From: Paenibacillus chitinolyticus NBRC 15660
GTDB taxonomy: Bacteria > Bacillota > Bacilli > Paenibacillales > NBRC-103111
Assembly (NCBI RefSeq): GCF_000739915.1
Contig: NZ_BBJT01000003.1
Location: 950,585 to 1,014,584, forward strand
Length of the DNA stretch: 64,000 nucleotides
Reading direction: 5' to 3'
Shown: piece after piece, positions 8,443 to 17,726 of the stretch
Layout of the letters: the number at the start of each line of letters is the position of its first letter
Numbering within the stretch: position 1 is the stretch's first letter
Translations under genes and position numbers: made by a program
The notes under the pieces: generated by a model
The model's database searches: none
What the model saw: only the letters and a program-made list of their open reading frames with translations
What the model was told of the DNA's origin: nothing

Positions 8443-10197
8443 TTACAGCCACTCCGCCACGGCCGGAACCCGGTTTATGATATGCCGACGAATTTCTTCG
8501 GCCGTATCCAGTTCCAGCGCTTCGTCCGCCAGACGGCTAAGCTCGCTCCGGTTCAGCTTATGCATAAGCGCCCGCGCCGTAGCGACGGAGCCGCTTCCCA
8601 TGCTGAACTCATCCAGCCCCATGCCGAGCAGCAGCGGTATCGCGACGACACTGCCCGCCATTTCGCCGCACATGCCAACCCAGCGGCCTTTCGCATGCGC
8701 CGCCGTGATGACGTGTCGGATCAGCCGGAGCACCCCCGGATTGAACGGTTCGCTCAAATGCGCGATCGTTTCGTTCATCCGGTCCGCCGCCATCATGTAC
8801 TGCACGAGATCGTTGGTGCCGATGCTGAAGAAGTCGGCTTCGCGCGCCAATTGGTCAGCCGCCATACCCGCCGCCGGCACCTCGATCATGATGCCTACCT
8901 CGACGTCCTGTGCGTACTTGACGCCCTCGGCGTCCAGCTCGGCTCTCGCTTCGGCCAGGACCGCGTTCGCCTGACGGAGCTCTTCGATGTTCGAGATCAT
9001 GGGATACATGATCTTCACATTGCCGTAAGCGCTCGCACGGAGTATCGCGCGCAGCTGCGTGCGAAACAGATCCTTCCGGTCCAGGCAGAGGCGGATAGCG
9101 CGGTAGCCCAGGAACGGGTTCGCTTCCTTCGGCAGAGTCAGATAAGGAAGCTCCTTATCTCCGCCGATGTCCAGCGTCCGGATGACGACCGGCTGGCCGG
9201 CGAACATTTCGGCCACGATCTTGTAGGCCAGAAACTGCTCCTCCTCCGTCGGCATCGTATCGCGCCCCATGTACAGGAACTCCGTCCGGTACAGCCCGAT
9301 GCCTTCGGCTCCGCCGTCTCTGGCAGCCTGGGCGTCCTGCGGACTGCCGATGTTGGCGGCAAGCTCCACATGATGCCCGTCGGCGGTTTCCGTCGGGCGT
9401 CCGATGTAGACGCCCAGCCGCGAGCGGCGCTCTTCGTACCGGAGCTGCTTGCTCCGGTACAGCTCCAGCAGCCCGGCATCGGGATTGATGTGGACGGTGC
9501 CTTCGCCCCCGTCCACGATCACGTAGTCGCCGGGCTGTACCCGCTCCGCCCCCGCGCCCATGCCGACGACCGCGGGAATTTCCAGCGAGCGGGCCATGAT
9601 CGCCGAGTGCGAGGTACGGCCGCCCACCGCCGTAACGAAGCCGGCGATGCGGCTGCGGTCGAGCCGCGCCGTATCCGACGGCGTAAGGTCATGGGCGAAG
9701 AGGACGACCGCTTCGCCCCCGCCGCCGATATCGCCGGCGGATTCCCCGCGCAGCAGGCGCTGGAGGCGGCCCGCCACATCGCGGATATCCGAGGCGCGTT
9801 CGCGCATGTACGCGTCGCTCATGTTCTCGAACAGCTCCACGAGCACCTTCGCCGCGTCTTCCACGGCCGCTTCGGCGTTCAACCGCTCCGAGCGGACGGC
9901 TTCGGCCGCCGCCCCGACGAAATCGTCGTCTTCGAGCAGCAGCATGTGCGTCTCGAAAATTTCGGCATGAGCCTCGCCCAGTTTGAGAGCGGTTTCTTCT
10001 TTGAGGCACTGAAGCTCGTCAAGCGCCTCCCGTGTCTTCTCCTCCAGCCTGGCAACCTCGGCTGCGATTTCCTCTTCCGGCAGCGTTCTGCGCTGGGCTT
10101 TCTCAGCCTGCGGCTGCCATAAATGCGCTTTCCCCATCGCATAGCCGGGAGCGGCCGCGATGCCCTTCACGCTTTCGGTAACTCTCTCCTCTATCAT
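8443..10197 (-). CDS. ptsI: PTS enzyme I (phosphoenolpyruvate-protein phosphotransferase)
   Basis: A 584-residue enzyme I, slightly longer than the usual 570-575. The phosphohistidine domain carries GGRTSHSAIMARS with the active His197. The PEP-binding TIM-barrel domain contains RTEFLYM, GGDKELPYL and MCGEMAGS with the catalytic cysteine. It takes phosphate from PEP and passes it to HPr in the cytoplasm. It starts 8 bp after ptsH. No EII genes of a classical family are nearby; downstream lies the PTS-like cluster. It may be the organism's general EI or a dedicated second copy; this cannot be decided from the window. Confidence 0.95.
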   Translation of the reverse strand: MIEERVTESVKGIAAAPGYAMGKAHLWQPQAEKAQRRTLPEEEIAAEVARLEEKTREALDELQCLKEETALKLGEAHAEIFETHMLLLEDDDFVGAAAEAVRSERLNAEAAVEDAAKVLVELFENMSDAYMRERASDIRDVAGRLQRLLRGESAGDIGGGGEAVVLFAHDLTPSDTARLDRSRIAGFVTAVGGRTSHSAIMARSLEIPAVVGMGAGAERVQPGDYVIVDGGEGTVHINPDAGLLELYRSKQLRYEERRSRLGVYIGRPTETADGHHVELAANIGSPQDAQAARDGGAEGIGLYRTEFLYMGRDTMPTEEEQFLAYKIVAEMFAGQPVVIRTLDIGGDKELPYLTLPKEANPFLGYRAIRLCLDRKDLFRTQLRAILRASAYGNVKIMYPMISNIEELRQANAVLAEARAELDAEGVKYAQDVEVGIMIEVPAAGMAADQLAREADFFSIGTNDLVQYMMAADRMNETIAHLSEPFNPGVLRLIRHVITAAHAKGRWVGMCGEMAGSVVAIPLLLGMGLDEFSMGSGSVATARALMHKLNRSELSRLADEALELDTAEEIRRHIINRVPAVAEWL

Positions 10198-10205
10198 CCG
10201 GTCAC

Positions 10206-10463
10206 CTATTCAAGTACGGATTCGAGCATGGTTCCCAGCTCGTTCACCGCTTCTTCTTCCTGCTCGCCGGAAGCTTTGACCGTTACTTTATCGCCGTAAC
10301 GCATTTCCAAAGAAAGCAGTCCGACGATGCTTTTCGCATTGACGCTTTTGTCGCCCTTGGCAATCGTAATGTCGCATGTAAACGCTTTTGCTTTTTTCAT
10401 AAGTGCCCCTGCGGGACGCGAGTGAATACCTAACGGATTTTGTACGGAAAACTCTTTCTCCAT
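10206..10463 (-). CDS. ptsH: Phosphocarrier protein HPr
   Basis: An 85-residue HPr. NPLGIHSRPAG carries the EI-phosphorylated His14 (His15 equivalent) and NAKSIVGLLSL carries the regulatory Ser45 (Ser46 equivalent), so it could be a target of HPr kinase and a CcpA co-effector. The start at 10463 is chosen over a longer upstream frame because GGAAGGAGATACC sits directly before it and the product then has standard HPr length. First gene of the ptsH-ptsI pair. Confidence 0.95.
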   Translation of the reverse strand: MEKEFSVQNPLGIHSRPAGALMKKAKAFTCDITIAKGDKSVNAKSIVGLLSLEMRYGDKVTVKASGEQEEEAVNELGTMLESVLE

Positions 10464-10547
10464 CTGTGGTATCTCCTTCCGAATTAAAACGGTTTCTGTA
10501 TGGCTTAAACATTTTGTAAAGGAAAGGTTCCTGTAAGCCCAAGATAA

Positions 10548-10562
10548 CGCAACCGCTTCCAA
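10548..10562 (-). promoter_or_regulatory. Candidate cre (CcpA) site upstream of ptsH
   Basis: On the minus strand TTGGAAGCGGTTGCG matches the consensus WTGNAANCGNWNNCW at all but the last base. It lies about 85 bp upstream of ptsH, where carbon-catabolite control of the PTS operon would be plausible. This is motif matching only. Confidence 0.45.
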
Positions 10563-10578
10563 CTGAAAAGATCAAACC

Positions 10579-10602
10579 TTTTGCACCATCCTCGGTGCAA
10601 AA
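10579..10602 (-). terminator. Hairpin between the MFS remnant and ptsH
   Basis: TTTTGCACC and GGTGCAAAA arms (9 bp) around a short loop. It precedes ptsH on the minus strand and follows a stronger terminator; it could be a tandem terminator or part of the ptsH leader. Confidence 0.5.
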
Positions 10603-10640
10603 AGAAAACCGGATCTGGGAAGATAGTCCCAAATCCGGTT
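10603..10640 (-). terminator. Intrinsic terminator after the MFS gene
   Basis: AACCGGATCTGGGA (10607-10620) pairs with TCCCAAATCCGGTT (10627-10640). On the minus strand it is followed by a T-rich tract, and it lies 25 bp beyond the MFS stop. Confidence 0.8.
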
Positions 10641-10665
10641 ATTTCGGTCCCGTTTTACAGGGAAT

Positions 10666-11921
10666 TCAGGCGGAGAAAGTAGGCGGTCGAGGCAGATTTC
10701 CTTCCTCTCCGAGAGGTTCCGTGCCCTCCCTTTTTTTCCGGCCGTGGGCCATTAGCCTGACGGCTTTCGCCTGCACGACCGGAATCAAAATCAGACTGGC
10801 GAGCGTGACGCCGATAATGGAAATGTACAGCCAGCCCTCCAGTTTATCCAAAGACATAATGAATACGAGCAGCACAATCCGCATGCCGACCAGCATGCTC
10901 TCCCGCCAGATAAGGAAGGCCGCTTTCCGGCCCGGTGCGTAGTCCTCAATACATTGAAACTGCTGGGCGTTCCAGATCATCGCAAAGAAAAACATGCCGA
11001 ACGCCGTAAGCACATTCGAAAGGATCAGCAGCGGTTTAAGAGGAAACATCGCGATCACAAACCCGGCCGACAGCAGAAGAACGCCGAGCCAGAGACAGAA
11101 ATGATCGTTCCATTTGAACTTGCGGTACAAAATCAGCCCCAGAAAAGCCGCGCCCGTATACAACAGATTCAGCAGTGCGATCAGCAGCTTATCCTGGGTA
11201 ACCGTGAACGTGAAGACAAGTGTAAACAGGTTTTGAAACTGAAGGAATACGCCTCCAGCCAATATTGAGAGGATCAGCCAGACCGAATGGCGGTCGCCGA
11301 AAACCCGCTTCCACTGAAGCTGCTGCCAGAAGCCCAGCCGGGGCGTTTCCGTTCTCGGAAGTGATATACGAGGCATCGTAGCCGAGAAAATCAGCATGAC
11401 GATCAGGAAGACAAACATCAGGACAAACGAGCTTTCATACCCGAACCAGCTGATAAACTGGCCGAAATAATAGGAATAACCATGGACAAAATCGACGCGA
11501 TGAGATTGTTCGCCGCAAAAAAAGAGGCGATTTCAGTTCCTTTCCCGGAAAAAGAAACGCTTAGATTTTGGGCGACCGTATAGAACCCCCACATGAGACC
11601 GACCGGAAATCCGATCAGGGCGATCCACAAAATCCGGTTCTCCAGCGTAAGAAACGTCAGCATAACAAATGCGGCCGTACCTCCGAATGCGGACAGGGCG
11701 AGCAGCAGGCGGATCGTACGGTGGTAGAGCAGTTTCGCCCCGAGAACGAACGAAAATCCCCATCCGAGAAACATCACCATGTTGAACCAGGAAATTTCAA
11801 AAATGCTGGTATTCGCCTGCCAGATATACAGGTTCACGAAAATCCCGATGTAAATAAAAATAATGGACGACACAAAATTCATGATCAGCATTTTTCGTAT
11901 GTTCGTCGACAACGGATTCAC
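10666..11921 (-). pseudogene. MFS transporter, broken by one frameshift
   Basis: Two abutting minus-strand frames (11418-11921 and 10666-11418) together code about 415 residues of a 12-segment major-facilitator protein: an N-terminal half (STNIRKMLIMNFVSS...) and a C-terminal half (...RISLPRTETPRLG...). Near 11463-11467 the first frame runs into a short unrelated tail, while the other frame continues as GQFISWFGYESSFVLMF, the expected transmembrane sequence. One missing base explains it. Translation probably starts at the TTG at 11912, 8 bp after GGAAGGG. It is either a real inactivating mutation or a sequencing error. The substrate is unknown. Confidence 0.8.
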
Positions 11922-12130
11922 CCTTCCGGCTTAAGCATCCGATCAATCGGGAAAATTTTCCGATTCTCAGGCTCTTTCCGCATTATAAGCATAAGTTGTA
12001 AGCGCGTCCATGATTAAATTTGTTAAATATACGTGATTATTTTTTATAAAGAGACAACCCCCCAATCCTCTCAATCTAGCGGTTCATAACATAGAGAGAT
12101 TTTTCTAATCGAATCCGGGAGGAATGATCC

Positions 12131-13348
12131 ATGACGACTTTGATCTCCGTACTCGCTTTCATCGCCGCAGCCGCTGTCGTTTATTTCATTTTCCGCAAAA
12201 AAGAACTGCCGAAAGAACCCCATCGGCCCTGCCAGCTGATCGTAAAGTTCAAACCGGAAACTCCGGAAGAGCTTATTGCAAACCTTCATAAAAAATACAA
12301 ATGCAAAGTCGTGGAACAGTGCGGCACGCTCGGTCACCAAGTTCTGTTTACGAAGCGGCCTCTTCTCAAAACGATCAAGCACTATGAAAAACACGAGGTG
12401 CTGGAGTATGCCGAATTAAACTACATGTATCAGGCGTTCGAGCCCGCGCCTTCCGGCGGCAAGAAGCCCGGGAAAGGGCAATCCTCCTCGGATGTGCATG
12501 CATTAGCCATCCCTAACGATCCTTATTTCGGCCTCTATCAGTACGGTCCGCAAAAAATTTCGGCCCCCTCGGCATGGGATGTGGCGCAAAGCGCCAGTTC
12601 GGTCGTCATCGCCGTCCTCGATACGGGAGTCGAACTGACGCATCCGGATCTGGTCGCGCATCTGGTTCCCGGTTACGATTACGTGGACAATGATCCGAAT
12701 CCGAGTGACGGCAACGGACACGGCACCCATGTGGCGGGCATCGCGGCCGCCGTTACGAACAACGGGATCGGAATCGCCGGCGTCGCCCCGCTCGCTTCCA
12801 TTCAGCCTATCCGTGTTCTCGACAACTCCGGCAGCGGAACGGTAAGCAATATCTCCAACGCGATCATATACGCCTCCTTCTTCGGCGCCAAGGTCATCAA
12901 CCTGAGTCTCGGTTCCCCGTACAGCTCGACTACTCTCCAATACGCGCTCGATTACGCCTGGGGCAAAGGCTCGGTCATCGTGGCTTCGGCCGGGAATGAC
13001 GGGAGCACGACCCCCAACTATCCGGCCGCCTATTCGACGGTCATTTCAGTGGCTTCCACAGATTGGGCCGACAACATCTCCTCTTTCTCCAACCGCGGAA
13101 GCTGGGTGCAGGTCGCCGCGCCCGGAACGGCGATCCTCTCGACGTTCCCCGGCTCCAGCTACGCCTATCTCAGCGGCACGTCCATGTCAGCCCCCCACGT
13201 GTCGGGCGTAGCCGCGCTCCTTGCGGGACAGGGCCGTACGAATGCGCAAATCCGCGACGCGATTCTGTTTAACGCCGATCCGATTTACGGAACGGGGACG
13301 TACTGGGTGTACGGCCGGGTCAACGCGGACCGCGCGGTACGCTCCTGA
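12131..13348 (+). CDS. S8 family serine protease (subtilisin/thermitase-like)
   Basis: A 405-residue subtilase with the full triad: Asp164 in AVLDTGVELTHPDL, His197 in GNGHGTHVAG and Ser351 in SGTSMSAPHVSG; the oxyanion Asn is in SAGNDGS. Residues 4-21 are a hydrophobic segment that acts as signal peptide or membrane anchor. Residues 35-110 look like an I9-type pro-domain (CQLIVKFKP), followed by a low-complexity linker. It is probably exported and autoprocessed. GGGAGG precedes the ATG. Single gene, transcribed away from the MFS remnant and closed by its own terminator. Confidence 0.93.
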   Translation: MTTLISVLAFIAAAAVVYFIFRKKELPKEPHRPCQLIVKFKPETPEELIANLHKKYKCKVVEQCGTLGHQVLFTKRPLLKTIKHYEKHEVLEYAELNYMYQAFEPAPSGGKKPGKGQSSSDVHALAIPNDPYFGLYQYGPQKISAPSAWDVAQSASSVVIAVLDTGVELTHPDLVAHLVPGYDYVDNDPNPSDGNGHGTHVAGIAAAVTNNGIGIAGVAPLASIQPIRVLDNSGSGTVSNISNAIIYASFFGAKVINLSLGSPYSSTTLQYALDYAWGKGSVIVASAGNDGSTTPNYPAAYSTVISVASTDWADNISSFSNRGSWVQVAAPGTAILSTFPGSSYAYLSGTSMSAPHVSGVAALLAGQGRTNAQIRDAILFNADPIYGTGTYWVYGRVNADRAVRS

Positions 13349-13506
13349 GCGAGGCAGACAGGGAGACGTACGTAGAGGCTGCAAGTTGATGCCGAATGTG
13401 AGGTTACTGGGCCGTTTAGGTGAAGTTTACGAAACCGGTCGTGCCGCCTTGCAGGAAAGCCCGCCATTCTTACGGCGTTCCCCCCGCTTTAGAGATGCAC
13501 CAGAGG

Positions 13507-13535
13507 AAAAAAGCTCCCATCACGGGGGCTTTTTA
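13507..13535 (+). terminator. Intrinsic terminator after the protease gene
   Basis: AAAGCTCCC and GGGGGCTTT arms with a 5-nt loop, followed by a T run. It lies about 160 bp past the stop of the protease gene. Confidence 0.75.
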
Positions 13536-13760
13536 TTGTTCTGCTTTTTTATTGTCCGGCCTCTTAATTCAGCCATCCTCAGTCCTTTAATTGGAGACGT
13601 TCTCCAAATCTTTCGATTTTCTTGGAAATAAATCGCTTTCAGCCCGTTTTGTCCGCCGTACGGTCTCATTTCCGCCTATATGGCGCTCTAGCTGCCTTGC
13701 CCGCTTTTTCCATTGGCCTTTACAATAAAGAAATGAATTTATCCCTGAGGAGGTGGTGGC

Positions 13761-15506
13761 ATGGGCAGTCAGAGGCTGCTTCGGAATTATGTGAAAGCGA
13801 ACCTGGGGTTGTATTCGGTCGGGGTCGCCTTTATTATCCTGTCTAACGTGGTGCAATCGTTTTTCCCCAGAGTCCTGGGAGAATTTACGGACGATCTGCA
13901 GCTGAAAGTCGCCACGTCCCACACGGTTGCCGGCTACAGCTTGCAGCTTCTCGGAATCGGTGTGGCCTACGGAGTGCTTTTCGGTATCGGCCAGTATACG
14001 AACGCCCGGCTTGGACGCCGGTTCGAATACGCGACAAGGCAGAAGCTGTTCCGTCATTTCTCCACGCTCAGCGAGCATTATTTCTCCAGGCACGGTGTCG
14101 GCAAGCTCCTCAGTTACGTCATGAACGACGTGACGGCAGTCCGAGAGTCCATCTCGAACGGAGTCAACCAGACCACCAATGCCATCTTCTTTATTCTCTC
14201 CGCTTTTGTCATGATGTCCTTCAGTTCCATTCCTTTCGGCTTAATAGCGCTGAGTCTCGCGCCTATGGCTCTTATCCCGTTTATCGTCGTGTTCCTCGGG
14301 CCGCGCATCCGCTCCCGGTCTCTTGAGGTGCAGGAATCGCTCGCCACGATGACCGAATCGGCCGAGGAACAGTTCGGCGGTATCCGCGTAACCAAAACGT
14401 TCGCGGCCGAAGAAATCGCCTACGAGCGTTTCGGCCGGAACGTCGATGATATCCGGGAAAAGCAGCTTCGGCTCGTCCGGATGTCGTCGCTTTTCCAGTC
14501 CCTTCTTCCCTTGATGGGCTCTTTTTCGATGATCATTGCCATTCTCGCCGGGGGCTATATGACGCTGCATGGCCAAATTACGCTCGGCAGCTTCGTGTCC
14601 CTTACCTTCTACTTACGGATGATGATGACGCCTCTGCAGCAGATCGGCAACGTGATCAATATGATGCAGCGTTCGCGCGCGTCGCTGGAGCGTCTCAATC
14701 ACCTGCTGGCCGTAAAACCCGATATCCGGGAGGAGGCAAAAGCGGCGCATCTGGAAAACGGTGCGGGAGAACTGGAAATCCGCGGACTATCCTTCTGCTA
14801 CCCCGGTTCGGACCGCCGCGCTCTGGAAGCCATCGATCTGAAAGTGGAGCCGGGCAGGACGCTTGGCATCATCGGACGCACGGGGAGCGGCAAAACAACG
14901 CTCGTCAAGCTGCTCCTGCGCATTTACGATCCGCCCGCGGGTACGATTTATATCGGTGGCCACGATATACGCCGGGTAACGCTCGAAAGCCTGCGCTCGC
15001 AGATCGCCTATGTCCCGCAGGACGGCTTTCTGTTCAGCACGACGATCCGGGACAACATCGCCTTCTCCAGGCGGGATGCGGCGGACGACGAAATGCAGCA
15101 GGCCGCGCGCGAGGCGCAGATTTACAGCAGCATTACGGAGCTGCCGCGCGGGTTCGAAACGAAGCTCGGCGAACGCGGCATCACCTTGTCCGGCGGTCAG
15201 CGCCAGAGAGCGAGTCTGGCGCGCGGCTTCATGAAGCGGGCCCCCATCCTCATTCTCGATGACAGTGTTAGCGCCGTGGATGCCGTGACCGAAACGAACA
15301 TCGTCCGCCAAATCCGCGCCGCCCATCGCGACAAAACAACGCTGATCATCGCGCACCGGATCAGTGCGGTCAAGCATGCGGACGAAATCATCGTCCTGGA
15401 TGAAGGCCGCATCGTGCAGCGGGGCACTCACAAGGAGCTACTCGCCCTTCCGGGCTTGTATGCTTCCCTGTATCAGATTCAGGAGGAGGGGACCCGGCAT
15501 GCCTGA
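13761..15506 (+). CDS. ABC exporter half-transporter, BmrC/YheI type
   Basis: A 581-residue protein: six membrane segments (about 1-310), then an ATPase domain with Walker A GRTGSGKTTL, signature LSGGQRQRASLARG and Walker B LILDDSVSAVD. The catalytic glutamate after Walker B is Asp, as in the degenerate-site subunit of heterodimeric multidrug exporters such as BmrC. The partner is the next gene, which overlaps it by 8 bp. AGGAGGTGG precedes the ATG. It probably exports drugs, peptides or lipophilic compounds; the substrate cannot be told. Confidence 0.92.
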   Translation: MGSQRLLRNYVKANLGLYSVGVAFIILSNVVQSFFPRVLGEFTDDLQLKVATSHTVAGYSLQLLGIGVAYGVLFGIGQYTNARLGRRFEYATRQKLFRHFSTLSEHYFSRHGVGKLLSYVMNDVTAVRESISNGVNQTTNAIFFILSAFVMMSFSSIPFGLIALSLAPMALIPFIVVFLGPRIRSRSLEVQESLATMTESAEEQFGGIRVTKTFAAEEIAYERFGRNVDDIREKQLRLVRMSSLFQSLLPLMGSFSMIIAILAGGYMTLHGQITLGSFVSLTFYLRMMMTPLQQIGNVINMMQRSRASLERLNHLLAVKPDIREEAKAAHLENGAGELEIRGLSFCYPGSDRRALEAIDLKVEPGRTLGIIGRTGSGKTTLVKLLLRIYDPPAGTIYIGGHDIRRVTLESLRSQIAYVPQDGFLFSTTIRDNIAFSRRDAADDEMQQAAREAQIYSSITELPRGFETKLGERGITLSGGQRQRASLARGFMKRAPILILDDSVSAVDAVTETNIVRQIRAAHRDKTTLIIAHRISAVKHADEIIVLDEGRIVQRGTHKELLALPGLYASLYQIQEEGTRHA

Positions 15507-17400
15507 TCCGAAATCACCGGACGCCAACGCTCCAAGGGAGCCTGCTTCCACCGGTTCGGCCGGAACTGAGAGGCCCGGGCAAACGGCGGATACCGCGAAA
15601 AGCAGCGGAGCCACCGAACCGAAAGAGGGCCCGCGCCCGGGCAGACTCGCCGCATTCAAAGCGACGCTCACGTATGCCAAGCCGCACAAGCTCACGTTCA
15701 TCGGCATTTTTTTCTGCTCGCTGATCGCCATCATGGCCGAGCTGCTGCAGCCGTATCTGGTCAAAATCGCCATCGACGACCACCTATTCGGCGGAAGCGG
15801 AGCCATGCGGCCCCTTCTGATCATCGGCCTCTTTTACCTGGGGCTGTCCGTCGTCAACTTTGCTTTTACCTATATCCAGAACAACCTGCTCCAGTATGCC
15901 GGGCAAAGCATCGTCGCCAGTATCCGCAAAAATCTATTCGCTCATATTTCAAAACTGTCGATGTCTTTCTTCGACCGTTATCCGATCGGGAGCCTGGTCA
16001 CGCTCGAATCGAGCGATACCGAGACGATCAGCCAGTTTTTCACTCAGGTATTCCTCAGTCTAGTCCGGGACGGGATGACCCTGGTGCTTATCATCTTTTT
16101 CATGTTTCAACTGGACGCCACACTCGCCTGGTACAGCATGCTTCTTCTGCCGGTCATCGCGCTGATCGCCGTCCTTTTCCGTTCCATGCTGCGAAAAGCT
16201 TACCAAGAGACGCGGGCGCAGCTGTCCCGCCTCATCGCTTATCTGGCTGAAAATCTCGCCGGGATGAGCCTGATTCAGACGTACAACCAGCAGGATGAGC
16301 AGTTCGGACGTTTCAGCGACCGCAACGGGCAGTACTTGAAAGCCAACCTGAAAGAAATCCGCACCAACGTGCTGTTCAACCGGTCCTTCGATACTTTCGG
16401 CAACATATCCGTCGCACTTCTCGTGTGGCTCGGGGGACTCGCTTTTCTCGGCGACAGCATCGAATTCGGTGTGCTTTACGCGTTTATCACTTACATCCGC
16501 CAGTTTTTTCAGCCGATCAACCAGATTACCCAACAGTGGAATACTCTGCAATCGACCTCCGTTTCGATGGAGCGGCTGTGGAACATTTTTTCCACGGAAC
16601 CCGATGTAAAAGAACCTGCCGGCGAAGGTAAAGCCGAAGTCGACTGGAAAAAAACAGCCGGAAAAATCGACTATAATCACGTGGATTTTTCTTATGTGGA
16701 GGGAAGCAAAGTCCTCCGGAATCTGGACCTGCACATCAAACCGGGGGAAATGATCGGGATTGTCGGAACGACAGGCGCCGGCAAAAGTTCGCTGATCTCC
16801 CTGCTTACCCGCTTCTATGACGTGAACGCCGGAAGCGTCACGATCGACGGAACCGATATCCGGCGCATTCCGCAGGATACGCTTCACCGGATGATCGGGC
16901 TCGTCCAGCAGGAACCGTACCTGTACTCCGGGACGATCCTCGACAACGTGCGGCTGTTCCGGCAGGAAATCAGCCGCGAAGAGGTGACCGCCGCTTGTAA
17001 GGCCGTCGGCGCCCATCCGCTCATCGCCCGGCTCAAGGACGGGTATGACACGAAGCTTTCGGAACGCGGCAGCGGCCTCTCGGCCGGCGAGAGACAGCTC
17101 CTGTCGTTCGCGCGAATTCTCGTATTCAAACCGAGAATTCTTATACTCGACGAAGCTACGGCCAACCTCGACTCCCATACGGAGCAGCTCGTGCAAAAGG
17201 CGCTCTCCGTCGTCTCCGAAGGCAGGACGTCTTTGCTCATCGCCCACCGGCTGTCCACGATTATGCACGCCGACCGGATCATTGTCATGAAGCACGGCGA
17301 GATCGTGGAGGAAGGCACCCACGGGCAGCTGCTGGCCAAGAAAGGCTACTACGAGGAGCTGTACCGCCACTCGCGGGGCATGCAGGCGATCGGGTCCTGA
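15499..17400 (+). CDS. ABC exporter half-transporter, BmrD/YheH type
   Basis: A 633-residue partner subunit. Residues 1-50 are a proline- and alanine-rich cytoplasmic extension, followed by six membrane segments and an ATPase domain with Walker A GTTGAGKSSL, altered signature LSAGERQLLSF and intact Walker B LILDEATANLD. Canonical Glu here and Asp in the partner give the asymmetric sites typical of heterodimers. The start at 15499 is chosen because AGGAGGAGGGG precedes it; a longer frame upstream only overlaps the first gene. Confidence 0.93.
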   Translation: MPDPKSPDANAPREPASTGSAGTERPGQTADTAKSSGATEPKEGPRPGRLAAFKATLTYAKPHKLTFIGIFFCSLIAIMAELLQPYLVKIAIDDHLFGGSGAMRPLLIIGLFYLGLSVVNFAFTYIQNNLLQYAGQSIVASIRKNLFAHISKLSMSFFDRYPIGSLVTLESSDTETISQFFTQVFLSLVRDGMTLVLIIFFMFQLDATLAWYSMLLLPVIALIAVLFRSMLRKAYQETRAQLSRLIAYLAENLAGMSLIQTYNQQDEQFGRFSDRNGQYLKANLKEIRTNVLFNRSFDTFGNISVALLVWLGGLAFLGDSIEFGVLYAFITYIRQFFQPINQITQQWNTLQSTSVSMERLWNIFSTEPDVKEPAGEGKAEVDWKKTAGKIDYNHVDFSYVEGSKVLRNLDLHIKPGEMIGIVGTTGAGKSSLISLLTRFYDVNAGSVTIDGTDIRRIPQDTLHRMIGLVQQEPYLYSGTILDNVRLFRQEISREEVTAACKAVGAHPLIARLKDGYDTKLSERGSGLSAGERQLLSFARILVFKPRILILDEATANLDSHTEQLVQKALSVVSEGRTSLLIAHRLSTIMHADRIIVMKHGEIVEEGTHGQLLAKKGYYEELYRHSRGMQAIGS

Positions 17401-17422
17401 ATCTTCTGCCCGCATGTATAAA

Positions 17423-17475
17423 AAAAGACCCGCAGCCACACGTTCGGTTACGAACGCAGGCTGCGGGTCTTTTGT
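17423..17475 (+). terminator. Intrinsic terminator of the ABC exporter operon
   Basis: AAGACCCGCAGCC and GGCTGCGGGTCTT arms (13 bp) around a loop with an inner CGTTCG/CGAACG stem, flanked by A and T tracts on either side. It starts 25 bp after the stop. Confidence 0.9.
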
Positions 17476-17726
17476 GTCAGTTTGCTTCCGTCACTGCAGC
17501 GAGGCAGGGTTTACACATACAGAATCCATATCAGGGCTACAAGGGAGGGGAAGCCAATCTCCACGGAGCTCTGCTTGCAACTTTCGCAGCCTCGAATTAG
17601 CCTGAACTCCATGCGGCTGTGAGAGTTCAAGCAATATTTTTCTTCTATTGACAGAAAAACACCCTCTTTGTTTAGTATCATGGAAGTGTCGAGCGGCCAT
17701 GCAAACAAAGAAAGGTGTGTAACCCA

